DNA of 40,740 nt from an uncultured Oscillospiraceae bacterium (GTDB taxonomy: Bacteria > Bacillota > Clostridia > Oscillospirales > Ruminococcaceae). Both the position numbers and the translations under genes were made by a program. This document shows positions 16,923 to 25,230 of this stretch, piece by piece (position 1 is the first letter of the stretch; the number at the start of each line of letters is the position of its first letter). Location: the NCBI GenBank assembly GCA_910584715.1, contig CAJUAN010000023.1, positions 1 through 40,740 of the forward strand, written 5' to 3'. Under the pieces are notes generated by a model. That model did no database searches and was not told where the DNA came from. It saw only the letters and a list, made by a program, of their open reading frames with translations.

Positions 16923-18305
16923 TTATTCCGCGGCTTGCTTTTTCTTGCGGCTTTTCGCCGGCTTGGGAACTTCCTCCGCAGCAGTTTCGGCAGTTTCGGA
17001 AGCTTCCGCCCCGTCGGTCTGAATGCCCGCCGCCTTGGCTTCGTTCATCAGCTCAGCCATAAGAGCCGCGGCTTCGTCCTCGGTCATTTCCGAAGCTTCA
17101 TCCTGTACCGCTTTTTCAGGCACACCTGCCGGTTCTGCCGCTTCCTCCGCTCTGCCCGACATAACGTCAGCCATAACGTCGGCAAAGTTTACCTGCGGGG
17201 ATTCTTCATCTGCTTCAACCAATGCGTCCTCGGGTACCGCCGCGCTTTCCTCAGTCATAGCCGCTGTCTCCGCCGCGTCTGCCGCTTCGGATGTCTCCGA
17301 CTCTGCTGCTGATTCTGCCGCCTTTGTCACCGCTACCGCACCTGTCACTTCTGCCGCGAAATCTTCGCCGCCCTTTGCAGCCGACTCCTCAAGGCTTTCG
17401 CCCTGTACCGAATCGGAGGCTATCTCAAAGGCTTCGCTTCCGCTGTCCCCGCCCCGCGTCGTCCTCATAATCTCCTTAAGGAACTCAAGCTGCGTGGGAA
17501 CTCCCGCGTCAACTATCTCGGAGCCGTTGTCAACTATTACAGTGCCCTCTTCGGCGTCCTCGTCAAGCTCAATCTCCACCTCGGGAATAAAAGGAATGAT
17601 ATCCTTAACAAGCTTCTCGTCTGTCCTGAATCTTTCGGTAATGCCGTCCTCGGCAAGAGTTATTTTGATGTAATCCGAATTGCGGAAGTTTTTTGCAGCC
17701 TCGGCAATAAGACCCTCAACGACCTGCGGATTTATTTTCAGCTCGGTGCGGACGATCTTGTTCACCAGTTCAAAAACGGTCTGCCGCATTTCCTCCTCGG
17801 CGGAAACATAATACGCCTCCTTGCGGGAGTTTATCTCGGACAGCAGTCTGCCCGAAGCGTCGATGTATTTTTCGTATTTGTCCAGCGAATCCTTTTTACC
17901 CTCGGCAAAGCCCTCGTCGTAGCCCTCTTTCCTCGCCTGCTCTTTAAGCATGGCGCATTCTCTCTTGGCTTTTTCCATGACTGCCATAGTGGCCGCCTTA
18001 GCCTCCGCGGTAATTGTCGCAGCCTCGTTTCTGCCGTCCTCAAGGATCTTTGCCCGCTCCTGTTCAAGAGCGGCGGAATGCTCCGCAAGCACTTTGGAAA
18101 ACCTTGTTTCCACAGCTTCGTTTATGCGGCGTTCCTCCTCGGCCTTTTCCTCCTCGGCGCGCCTGCGCTGCTCCTCAGCGGAAATGACCTCGCCTGTCTC
18201 CTCGTCCTCGCCTGGCATGTATACCGTGTTGTCAATTTTTACCGGCTCGCCCACGCTGTAGGCGGGAACGTAGCCATAGCCGTAGCCTTTAACGATTTTA
18301 AGCAA
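16923..18305 (-). CDS. fliH: Flagellar assembly protein FliH with a long acidic C-terminal tail
   Basis: FliH binds FliI and links the ATPase to the C-ring. The 460-residue product has a long charged coiled coil (about residues 35-140) with the FliH-type REGYDEGFAEGKK, then a globular region (about 140-285). Beyond residue 285 an Ala/Glu/Ser-rich acidic tail of about 170 residues ends in a basic cluster (KSRKKKQ). FliH is usually about 200-280 residues, so the tail is unusual. Translation starts at TTG 18305, eight bases past AGAGGA, and overlaps the fliG end by eight bases. The tail lies on the side that normally contacts FliI, so its effect on that contact is unclear. Confidence 0.9.
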   Translation of the reverse strand: MLKIVKGYGYGYVPAYSVGEPVKIDNTVYMPGEDEETGEVISAEEQRRRAEEEKAEEERRINEAVETRFSKVLAEHSAALEQERAKILEDGRNEAATITAEAKAATMAVMEKAKRECAMLKEQARKEGYDEGFAEGKKDSLDKYEKYIDASGRLLSEINSRKEAYYVSAEEEMRQTVFELVNKIVRTELKINPQVVEGLIAEAAKNFRNSDYIKITLAEDGITERFRTDEKLVKDIIPFIPEVEIELDEDAEEGTVIVDNGSEIVDAGVPTQLEFLKEIMRTTRGGDSGSEAFEIASDSVQGESLEESAAKGGEDFAAEVTGAVAVTKAAESAAESETSEAADAAETAAMTEESAAVPEDALVEADEESPQVNFADVMADVMSGRAEEAAEPAGVPEKAVQDEASEMTEDEAAALMAELMNEAKAAGIQTDGAEASETAETAAEEVPKPAKSRKKKQAAE

Positions 18306-19308
18306 TGATCTCGTCCTCTCCGCCCTTGCCTATTACAAGCTCGCCTTCTTCTTCCAGGTGTCTTATGATGCCGACAATTCTCTGCTGAGCCTCGTCAACG
18401 TCACGCATACGAACGTTATGCAGGTATTCGATCTCCTGCTGTATGGACTCCTGCATTCTTTGGGGCATATTCGCGTAAAGTGTGGCCGCAACCTCTGCAT
18501 TGGAGCCCTTGATAGCCACCGCCAGGTCTTTCGTCTCCACGTCTCTGATGAAACGCTGAATGGACATGGAGTCGAGGGAAAGAATGTCCTCGAATACGAA
18601 CATCTTCTTTTTGATCTCGTCTACCAGAGCAGGATCCCTCGCGGACAGCTCGTCGAAGATGTACTTCTCCGTACCGCGATCCACCTTGTTGAGGACGTCC
18701 GCCACGTAGTTGATACCGCCGACCTCCGTGAGATCCATAGAAACAACCGCCGCAAACTTTCTCTCCAGCGTGGATTCGATAGCCTTGATAGTTTCCGGCG
18801 AAGCGGATTCCATCTTGGCGATCCTCTCTACGACCTCGACCCGCTTTTCCTTGGGAAGTTCCTGAAGAACAAGCGAAGCCTGATCCGAGTTTACATATGA
18901 GAGCACCAGCGCGATGGTCTGAGGGTGCTCGTTCTGTATAATTGCAAGCAGATTCTTGTAGTCCGACTTTCTGACGAACTCGAACGCCTTTGTCTGCATG
19001 GACTTGGAAACCTTGTCCATGAGCCTCTGAGCCATTTCGGGACCGTAAGCCTTTTCCAAAACGGAACGTGCGTAGTCTATACCGCCCTCGGTGATGACCT
19101 TCTGGGTAAGACAAAGCTCGTAGAATTCGTTCAGTACCTCGTCTATCGCGGCAATATCCATATAGGGCAGACTGGATACCTCGTAGGTAAGCTTCTCCAC
19201 TTCGTCGTCGTTTAGACGCTTATAGACTCCCGCGGCGTTCTCCGCGCCTATAGAGGTAATGACAATCGCAGCCTTCTGCAAATAGGAAAGCTCTTCAACA
19301 TCAGCCAT
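18298..19308 (-). CDS. fliG: Flagellar motor switch protein FliG
   Basis: FliG joins the MS ring to the C-ring and receives torque from MotA. The 336-residue product is full length. It shows the N-terminal FliF-binding domain (SYLQKAAIVITSIGAENAAG), the middle-domain EHPQTIALVLSY motif, and the C-terminal torque helix region with charged residues around SIQRFIRDVETKDLAVAIKG. Its ATG at 19308 overlaps the fliF stop by one base (TGATG), so the ring proteins are translationally coupled. No changes from the family norm were noticed. Confidence 0.97.
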   Translation of the reverse strand: MADVEELSYLQKAAIVITSIGAENAAGVYKRLNDDEVEKLTYEVSSLPYMDIAAIDEVLNEFYELCLTQKVITEGGIDYARSVLEKAYGPEMAQRLMDKVSKSMQTKAFEFVRKSDYKNLLAIIQNEHPQTIALVLSYVNSDQASLVLQELPKEKRVEVVERIAKMESASPETIKAIESTLERKFAAVVSMDLTEVGGINYVADVLNKVDRGTEKYIFDELSARDPALVDEIKKKMFVFEDILSLDSMSIQRFIRDVETKDLAVAIKGSNAEVAATLYANMPQRMQESIQQEIEYLHNVRMRDVDEAQQRIVGIIRHLEEEGELVIGKGGEDEIIA

Positions 19309-20936
19309 CAGTTGTCACCCTCCTCTTTCATCCAGTTTTTAAGCAGCTGAGCAACGATCTCGGGGCTGTACTTGGCAAAATCGCTGATCTCTCTTCTGAT
19401 AACGACTTCCTTCGTCTCGATCTGATCGTCGGTAAGACTGGGAACCTCCACAGGCTCGCCCGCCTCGCTGAATGTGAACGTATCCACAGGCTCCTCTCCG
19501 TCCGCAGCCACAAGACCGCTGGTCTCGATAATCTGCTGCTCGAAAGCTTTTCTCTTCTTCTTCGCGTTTCCGGAAAGAATAGCCATGATGATAAGTATAA
19601 CAAGAATGAGTATAAGTACGATAGCGCCCACAAGGATAAGCTGGTTAAAGGTAAGACCGAACAGGTATCTGACTTCAGCACCGGGCTCGGGAAGATTGGG
19701 ATCGTACTTGGGAAAGTTGCCCACAGTAACAACTCTGTCAAAGTCGTCGGGGTTTACCGTACCCGAATTTCCAACCAGTCTCACAAGGGTCTCTCTGTCG
19801 TATTCGGACAGATAGTCACGGAAAACCGCTACCGAAATGGAAAGACCGTCGATAGTGTAGCCTACCTTCTGACCCTGCTCCTTATAGGTGTCTACCAGAT
19901 ATGTATTGGAAACGGATTCATCCGTCCATGCGCCGGCGCCGTTAGTATTGCCGGTCGGATATGTGTCGTCCGCATTGCCCTCAAGACCTACAACGCCGCC
20001 GTCAACCGTGGTGTTTCCAGAAGCGTTTTCGGCGTCCGCATGCTGAAGAACGCCGGTGTTGCCGTTGCCCTCGGGTCTGTAGTCGGTGTCCTCGTAGACC
20101 TTGCTGTCAAAGTTGAGCACCATATTTACCGCAACAGAAACGCCGTCCTCACCGTAAACGGGGATAAGCATTTCGAGTATCTTGTTTTTGATGCTGTTTT
20201 CAAGATTTGTCTTGAAAGCAAACTTCTTGGTCTCCTCAAGCACAAGGTCAAATTCGTCCTGAGCGTTTTCAAGCTGGGGTATGCCCTGATTATCCACGAT
20301 CATGATATTATCGTCGGTAAGACCCGACCAGCCGAACTTAACAATATGCTTTATGCCGACTATCTGCTTATTGGAAAGCTTTTCGATGCCGTCCAGCGTT
20401 ACCTTTACCGACGCCGTAGGCGGCTGCCTGAGCGAGGGTATAACAACGTTCTGGAGCTCCGGCTCTGTCAGCGTGACTACCGCGCTGCTGATATTATCCA
20501 TAGCCCCTATTATTGCGCCGAGCCTGTTCTCCGTGTCCATCTTTTCGTAAAGCTCCAGCTCCGACTTGGTGGTGGTCATGCCCATTTTGTTTATAAGATT
20601 GGGGTAGCCGTAACCGCTTTTAGGGTACTCCTGCAAAGCAAGCTGCATGGCTATCGTATTTTCCGTACCGCTTAGGACGGTGATGCTGCCGCCCGAAAGT
20701 TTCGCCTCATAGCCCATTCCCTCGATGAGGGTGACCATTTCGGCTGCCTCCTGAGTTTCAAGACCCTCATAAAGGACGACATAATCCTTTTTGTTCAGGA
20801 TCGCCGTTATAATAACCGCAGCCAGGATAATGCAGACGATTATCGCTATGTACGCGAATCTTCTCTTTTTATCCTGAGCCTCCCAGAACTGGGTAAAAGA
20901 CTTTACAAGCTTATCAGCCTGATCTTTCATCGCCAT
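19308..20936 (-). CDS. fliF: Flagellar MS-ring protein FliF
   Basis: FliF forms the membrane MS ring on which the basal body is built. The 542-residue product has an N-terminal membrane helix (about residues 27-47), a YscJ-type ring-building domain with DKLVKSFTQFWEAQDKKRRF before it, and a large outside portion. A second membrane helix (about residues 425-450) precedes a cytoplasmic tail, which ends in the FliG-binding segment (about 500-542). An Asn/Thr/Gly-rich loop lies at about 300-345. The ATG at 20936 has AAGGAAGG upstream. It follows fliE and overlaps fliG, the standard order. Confidence 0.96.
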   Translation of the reverse strand: MAMKDQADKLVKSFTQFWEAQDKKRRFAYIAIIVCIILAAVIITAILNKKDYVVLYEGLETQEAAEMVTLIEGMGYEAKLSGGSITVLSGTENTIAMQLALQEYPKSGYGYPNLINKMGMTTTKSELELYEKMDTENRLGAIIGAMDNISSAVVTLTEPELQNVVIPSLRQPPTASVKVTLDGIEKLSNKQIVGIKHIVKFGWSGLTDDNIMIVDNQGIPQLENAQDEFDLVLEETKKFAFKTNLENSIKNKILEMLIPVYGEDGVSVAVNMVLNFDSKVYEDTDYRPEGNGNTGVLQHADAENASGNTTVDGGVVGLEGNADDTYPTGNTNGAGAWTDESVSNTYLVDTYKEQGQKVGYTIDGLSISVAVFRDYLSEYDRETLVRLVGNSGTVNPDDFDRVVTVGNFPKYDPNLPEPGAEVRYLFGLTFNQLILVGAIVLILILVILIIMAILSGNAKKKRKAFEQQIIETSGLVAADGEEPVDTFTFSEAGEPVEVPSLTDDQIETKEVVIRREISDFAKYSPEIVAQLLKNWMKEEGDN

Positions 20937-21008
20937 TGTCCGAATTTTCCTTCCTTAATCGTAATACGCGCCGTACTCCGCCGGCTGCCGGCCTGACCGG
21001 TCTTTAGA

Positions 21009-21317
21009 TTACATCGACATCTGGATAATTCTGTCGTAAGCGTTCACTACCGCGTCCTTGACAGCCACGAAAGTGTCCACCGCAACGGAAGCCTTGGTCA
21101 TGTTGTTGTAAATGGTATGCAGATCGTCGATCTCGCCCATGGCAAGACGGAGGGAATCCTCCTGAAGTGTTTTCTGAGTCTCCTGAACTTCCGTGAATAT
21201 CTCCTTGAAAACGTCGGAGAACTGGGGGTTGTCAAGCTCATTGGCTCCCTGTGCCGAATTATCCTCAAAAAGCGACTCGATCGGTCTCATGGAGCTGTTG
21301 ATAGGTACTATAAACAT
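21009..21317 (-). CDS. fliE: Flagellar hook-basal body protein FliE
   Basis: FliE links the MS ring to the proximal rod. The 102-residue product has the typical NPQFSDVFKEIFTEVQETQKT-type helix followed by LAMGEIDDLHTIYNNMTKAS and a C-terminal rod-like helix ending IIQMSM. The ATG at 21317 follows AAAGGAG. It lies between flgC and fliF. Size and sequence are normal. Confidence 0.95.
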   Translation of the reverse strand: MFIVPINSSMRPIESLFEDNSAQGANELDNPQFSDVFKEIFTEVQETQKTLQEDSLRLAMGEIDDLHTIYNNMTKASVAVDTFVAVKDAVVNAYDRIIQMSM

Positions 21318-21349
21318 ATTAAGAACTCCTTTATTTTATGTAAGCGCAA

Positions 21350-21850
21350 TTATCTTCCGTTAAGGGTCATAGCCTTTGTGAGCATTGCCTTTACAGCCTT
21401 GTAGGCGGAAATGTTCGCCTCGTAGGAACGCTGCGCCGCCATCAGATCCATTTGCTCCTTGGCGTTGTTTACGTTGCTCCTGTAGATGTAGCCGTCCTCG
21501 TCCGCAAGGGGATTGTCGGGATCGTAAACGGGAACGAAAGGAGCGTCGTCGTCAATTACCTCCGCAACGGTAACGCCCGCGTTCTTGAAGCGGTTCAGCC
21601 TGTTAAGGTAGTAGGTGCCGCGGTAATGCTTTATACCGGTGTTGTTCTCGGACATTCTTGTGTACTGGTCAAGCACGTCGCTGAAGCGTTTTTTCTCAGA
21701 AAAAACAACAAGCTGGCGGCAGTATGGATCGCCGTCAGGCGAGGTGTTGTATGTATTCTGATTTGCAATATTCTGCTGGATAATATCAGACCTGAGTCTC
21801 TGCGCGGAAAGCGCCGACGCGCTTATATCAAGAGAGCTTATAAAAGCCAT
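21350..21850 (-). CDS. flgC: Flagellar proximal rod protein FlgC
   Basis: FlgC is a proximal rod subunit. The 166-residue product starts MAFISSLDISASALSAQRLR and continues with QQNIANQNTYN, the rod-protein N-terminal signature. It ends with the matching C-terminal helix (AAQRSYEANISAYKAVKAM). The start is ATG 21850, preceded by AAGGAAGG; an open frame continues six codons upstream to an in-frame non-ATG start that overlaps that site and is not needed. It lies between flgB and fliE as expected. It is slightly longer than many FlgC proteins because of a loop in the middle. Confidence 0.95.
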   Translation of the reverse strand: MAFISSLDISASALSAQRLRSDIIQQNIANQNTYNTSPDGDPYCRQLVVFSEKKRFSDVLDQYTRMSENNTGIKHYRGTYYLNRLNRFKNAGVTVAEVIDDDAPFVPVYDPDNPLADEDGYIYRSNVNNAKEQMDLMAAQRSYEANISAYKAVKAMLTKAMTLNGR

Positions 21851-21902
21851 ACCGAACCTTCCTTTCAAAAATCAACATAATGTGTCCTGCAAGCCGCACG
21901 GA

Positions 21903-22313
21903 CTATTTAGAAACCGCTTTTCTGATCATCATATAGTTGTTGTTCATATAGTCCATCAGCGCGCTGTACTGGTACTGAGCGTCCGCCAGAGCCGTCTGCT
22001 CCTTTTCCATGTCAACGTTGTTGCCGTCCAGTATCTGATTGGTATTGGTCTCATATCCGGTAGTCACGGTAAGGTGGAGCTTGCCGTCCTCGCCCAGAGG
22101 GGAATCGTCCCCGTGGAAAATGCCGTCCTTAATGCCCTTGTGATAGCGGCACTTGCATTTTTCCTTGAGAATAAGCCCGAACTCGACCGTTTTCGCCTTA
22201 TAGTCGGGAGTATCGCTGTTGGATATATTATGCGAGATCACCTGCTGCTTGTACCATGTAGCGTCCAGCGCCTGTTCAGCGAGGTTGTGAGTAACGCTGT
22301 CGAAAAGACCCAT
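21903..22313 (-). CDS. flgB: Flagellar proximal rod protein FlgB, first gene of the operon
   Basis: FlgB is a proximal rod protein and by position the first gene of this operon. The 136-residue product begins MGLFDSVTHNLAEQALDATW and contains the HNISNSDTPDYKA rod motif. It ends in a helix with MDYMNNNYMMIRKAVSK. The ATG at 22313 has AAAGGA about 11 bases upstream; the frame is open further upstream but not conserved. About 70 bases of untranslated leader separate it from the predicted promoter. Confidence 0.94.
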   Translation of the reverse strand: MGLFDSVTHNLAEQALDATWYKQQVISHNISNSDTPDYKAKTVEFGLILKEKCKCRYHKGIKDGIFHGDDSPLGEDGKLHLTVTTGYETNTNQILDGNNVDMEKEQTALADAQYQYSALMDYMNNNYMMIRKAVSK

Positions 22314-22390
22314 ATATGTACCAATCCTTTCCTGCCGTAAAACGGCCCGAATCTGAAAATGGAGACACTTATCCATACTTATTTAATATT

Positions 22391-22419
22391 AGTATATAAC
22401 ATTTCCGAAAAAAAAACAA
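22391..22419 (-). promoter_or_regulatory. Sigma-A-like promoter of the flagellar operon
   Basis: On the minus strand TTGTTT (22414-22419) is followed, 17 bases later, by TATACT (22391-22396). Nine consecutive T residues on this strand (22408-22416) overlap the end of the -35 box and continue into the spacer. It lies about 80 bases upstream of the flgB ATG. No sigma-28 (TAAA/GCCGATAA) element was seen nearby, so the operon is probably read by the housekeeping factor. Other regulator sites are not visible. Confidence 0.6.
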
Positions 22420-22708
22420 GTATTAAGCAAAAATTTTCCCGTCCAAACCGTAAAAATTTTAATGATATTTCTATTAATTTTTCCTAAACATCACAAACAT
22501 TCTGCCCACACAACGAAAATATGTGAATTTTAGGCGCCGCCGTTATGCACATTGCACAATAATATTAAATTATACATCTTGGAGTAACGCAAAATATTTT
22601 ATACAAATTGTTAATAAACCAAATTTTATTATACAAAAAAGGAACTTATTTCCTGATAAAATTTTCTGTTTTTTAATAAATCCGCGTACTGAAATGCAAA
22701 TAATCAGC

Positions 22709-22729
22709 CTCCCGGCAAACAGCCGGAAG
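22709..22729 (-). terminator. Candidate weak terminator after the DUF975 gene
   Basis: CTCCCGGC (22709-22716), a 5-base loop and GCCGGAAG (22722-22729) form an 8-base stem with one G-T pair in the transcript. It lies 44 bases past the DUF975 stop. The following bases (GCTGATTATTTGC) are only partly T-rich, so termination may be incomplete and the arginine-region transcript could read into the flagellar leader. Confidence 0.45.
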
Positions 22730-22772
22730 ACTGACACAAATCAAACAATCGAAACGCACACGCTTTTCCCGC

Positions 22773-23513
22773 TCAGTAACCGCGGTAAGCGTCGGGGGAT
22801 ATCTCGCGGATATCAATGATTCCCCTTGCAGCCGCGTCCGCCTTTATCTCCTCATAGGCAAACGCCTGAGCTGCGAAAAAGTACGGAAAAACGTAAACTA
22901 TCCCCAAAATATTGTACGTAACCGCCGAAAGCAGCAGCCAACCCAAAAAGCTGAGGCGCAGATAAAACAGATCGCCCTTGCGGCCGTCGGTCATGATCCT
23001 GCTCAGCTCAATGGCGCGCGACGGGGAGATATTGGGGTTCTCAGCCTTTATGTACATAGTCATGGAGTAGCTGTACACCTTAACTATTCCCGGTACCCAA
23101 AACAGCAGGCTCCACAGGAAAATGTAAAGCCACATGAGAGCGCAGGTACCCAGACTGCTCCAGAACCTGCCCCTGCCGAACGGACGGAATATCTCCGTTA
23201 ACGAGACCTTTCCGTAAATCGACCGCCTGAACCAGTCCATAACGCCCATTACAAAAACGCATAAGCACAACGCGAAGACAATCATTCCGATCCAGAAAAA
23301 CACCACCGCGGCCTCTACCAAAATATGCTCATAGCTACTGTACCAGCCAATACCTATGGACAGGAGGGAAACAATAAAGAACAAAATACCCAGGACAAAG
23401 CCTGCGGCATACGGTATAACCGCAAGCATAAGCGAGACAAGTATCGAGTTCCCCGTATTGTATTTGTAAAAAAGCCTTGCGTTGCTTTTTATCCTGAGAT
23501 GATCGTACCCCAT
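22773..23513 (-). CDS. DUF975 family membrane protein
   Basis: The 246-residue product has five or six membrane segments and motifs that I recognise from the DUF975 family. These are an early ARLFYKYNTGNSIL, a central FRPFGRGRFWSSL, and KVYSYSMTMYIKAENPNISPSRAIELSR. The protein ends FAYEEIKADAAARGI, again typical. Family members are common in Firmicutes and have no established function. The ATG at 23513 follows a GGGGG-type ribosome binding site. It starts 51 bases after argF ends and is likely transcribed with it, although nothing links it to arginine metabolism. Confidence 0.85.
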   Translation of the reverse strand: MGYDHLRIKSNARLFYKYNTGNSILVSLMLAVIPYAAGFVLGILFFIVSLLSIGIGWYSSYEHILVEAAVVFFWIGMIVFALCLCVFVMGVMDWFRRSIYGKVSLTEIFRPFGRGRFWSSLGTCALMWLYIFLWSLLFWVPGIVKVYSYSMTMYIKAENPNISPSRAIELSRIMTDGRKGDLFYLRLSFLGWLLLSAVTYNILGIVYVFPYFFAAQAFAYEEIKADAAARGIIDIREISPDAYRGY

Positions 23514-23564
23514 AGCATTTACCCCCTATAAACGTTTTTACTTCAGTACGGCTCCCCTGACGGC

Positions 23565-24467
23565 TTATGCCATAAGCTTTACCATGACCGCCTTCTGCGC
23601 GTGGAGACGGTTCTCCGCCTCTTCAAAAATCTCATTCGCGTGAGCCTCGAACACCTTTTCGGTGATCTCCTCCTCACGGTGAGCAGGCAGACAGTGCTGC
23701 ACCATTGCGTCGGACTTAGCCGCCGCCATAATCTCGTCGTTTATCTGATAACCCTTGAAAGCAAGCTTCCTCTTTTCCGCTTCGCCCTCCTGACCCATGG
23801 ACGCCCACACGTCGGTAATGAGCACGTCCGCGTTCTCCGCGGCCTTTATCGGAGAATCCGTCAGCTCGAAGCAGTCGTAATCCTTTGCAAATTCCAGCAC
23901 CTCGGGGGCGGGACGGTACCCCTCGGGACAAGCCGCCGAAACAGCCATGCCCGCCTTAAGGCAGCCCACTATCAGGGAATTGGCCATGTTGTTGCCGTCG
24001 CCGATAAAGCACATTTTAAGGTCATCGAACTGACCCTTGAACTCGCGGATAGTCATAAGGTCAGCAAGCACCTGACAGGGGTGACTGAAATCCGTAAGAC
24101 CGTTTATTACGGGAATGCTTCCGTATTCCGCAAGGTTCTCCACTTCCTCCTGTTTGTAGGTACGGATCATGATGCCGTCAAGGTAGCGGGAAAGAACGCG
24201 GGCGGTATCCTGCACCGGCTCACCCCTGCCTATCTGGAGGTCGGAGGCCGACAAAAACAGCGCGTGTCCGCCGAGCTGGTACATACCCGTCTCAAAGGAG
24301 ACCCTTGTGCGGGTGGACGCCTTCTGGAAGATCATTCCCAGCGAACGCCCCTTCAGGTGGGGGTGGGGAATGCTGTGCTTCAGCTCGTATTTGAGCTGGT
24401 CCGCAAGGTTAAGAATGTCGATGATCTCTTCCTTTGAAAGGTCGAGCATTTTGAGTAAATGTTTCAT
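23565..24467 (-). CDS. argF: Ornithine carbamoyltransferase ArgF
   Basis: This enzyme joins carbamoyl phosphate to ornithine, forming citrulline. The 300-residue product is complete. It carries the carbamoyl phosphate loop STRTR at residues 51-55, HPCQ at 129-132 and HCLPA near residue 255, all intact. The start is ATG 24467, seven bases after a perfect GGAGG; an open stretch of 48 codons upstream runs back into the hydrolase gene in another frame and is not conserved. It lies 22 bases after the alpha/beta hydrolase gene. The STRTR form fits an anabolic or general OTCase; catabolic use is not indicated as arcA and arcC are absent. Confidence 0.96.
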   Translation of the reverse strand: MKHLLKMLDLSKEEIIDILNLADQLKYELKHSIPHPHLKGRSLGMIFQKASTRTRVSFETGMYQLGGHALFLSASDLQIGRGEPVQDTARVLSRYLDGIMIRTYKQEEVENLAEYGSIPVINGLTDFSHPCQVLADLMTIREFKGQFDDLKMCFIGDGNNMANSLIVGCLKAGMAVSAACPEGYRPAPEVLEFAKDYDCFELTDSPIKAAENADVLITDVWASMGQEGEAEKRKLAFKGYQINDEIMAAAKSDAMVQHCLPAHREEEITEKVFEAHANEIFEEAENRLHAQKAVMVKLMA

Positions 24468-24489
24468 TTGTATCTCCTCCTGAAAAATT

Positions 24490-25230
24490 CTATTTGATTT
24501 TATCCATAAATTCCTCAACGGTCTTGTTGAATCTCTGTGCGTACTTAAAGGGGATATTGTGCGCCGCGCCGTCCCACATATCGTACTCGCAGTTGGGGTT
24601 GCGCCTTGCAAGGTCGCGGACGGATTTTCTTATATCCAGCGTTTCCTTTATGCCGCACAGGGCGAGCATGGGTATCTCCACCTCCGCATAGGAGGGGTAG
24701 TCGTCAAGCTGCAGGCCGTTGTCGATAGCGGCGAGGATCGAATTCATCGAAACGTTTTTGCAGTACTCCTCGTGCTCCTGACGTTCTCCCTTGTCAAGAC
24801 CCATGACAAAGCTGTCCAGACCTATTTTCAGCTTGTTCTTGGACAGCTTTTCATTGTCCGACTGCTGCTTCATGAATTTTTCCACTTCCTGCATGGACTT
24901 TATCAGCCAGGGGCTTACCATTACAGCCCCATTGAAAAGATCCTCATGGTCGCAGATCAGGGGGAGACAAAGCTGCGCTCCCAGAGAAAATCCCATAAGC
25001 GTGACCTTTTTACCGAGGCTTTCGGCAAATTCCGCAAGCTGCGAGATCGCAAGCTCCGCCGAAAACGTGACCTGGCTGTTCCGTCCGAAGCCGGGCAGAT
25101 GCGGTATTATCAGGCAGTAATTCCTTGAAAGCTGGTCGTACTGCTTTGAAAAGCTGTGCACAAAATTTGAGCCGTGCAGGCACAGTATGATCGGGTTCAA
25201 GTCGTTGCCGTATTTTTCGTAATAAATCAT
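24490..25230 (-). CDS. Alpha/beta hydrolase embedded between argD and argF
   Basis: The 246-residue product has the alpha/beta hydrolase fold marks. LCLHGSN at residues 17-22 is the oxyanion loop. GFSLG at about 80-84, with S82, is the nucleophile elbow, and a C-terminal AAHNIP contains H224. A catalytic acid is likely in the CGIKETLDIR segment. No signal peptide or membrane helix is seen, so it acts in the cytosol. Its ATG overlaps the argD stop (ATGA), so translation is coupled to argD, and argF follows 22 bases later. No arginine-pathway step needs a hydrolase here because argJ is present. Substrate unknown; esterase, amidase or peptidase are all possible. Confidence 0.88.
   Translation of the reverse strand: MIYYEKYGNDLNPIILCLHGSNFVHSFSKQYDQLSRNYCLIIPHLPGFGRNSQVTFSAELAISQLAEFAESLGKKVTLMGFSLGAQLCLPLICDHEDLFNGAVMVSPWLIKSMQEVEKFMKQQSDNEKLSKNKLKIGLDSFVMGLDKGERQEHEEYCKNVSMNSILAAIDNGLQLDDYPSYAEVEIPMLALCGIKETLDIRKSVRDLARRNPNCEYDMWDGAAHNIPFKYAQRFNKTVEEFMDKIK

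Larger units (their letters stand above)
22314..22772. other. AT-rich intergenic region holding the flagellar operon promoter
   Basis: This 459-base stretch lies between the end of the DUF975 gene and flgB. It holds a sigma-A-like promoter (22,391-22,419) and a hairpin (22,709-22,729) just after the DUF975 stop. The rest is AT-rich with no coding signal on either strand that I can support. I looked for a cyclic di-GMP riboswitch core, common ahead of clostridial flagellar operons, and did not see one. Confidence 0.7.

Noticed and set aside
15891..17312. A long plus-strand open frame opposite fliI and fliH
   Set aside because: It is a composition-driven shadow of real genes, rich in His and Arg, with no family similarity and no ribosome binding site.
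22440..22620. Possible cyclic di-GMP riboswitch in the flagellar leader
   Set aside because: None of the conserved GEMM core bases were seen, and the predicted promoter is downstream of this stretch, so it would not be transcribed in the flgB mRNA.
22523..22819. A 98-codon plus-strand open frame in the intergenic region before flgB
   Set aside because: It is AT-driven, overlaps the end of the DUF975 gene on the other strand and lacks a ribosome binding site.
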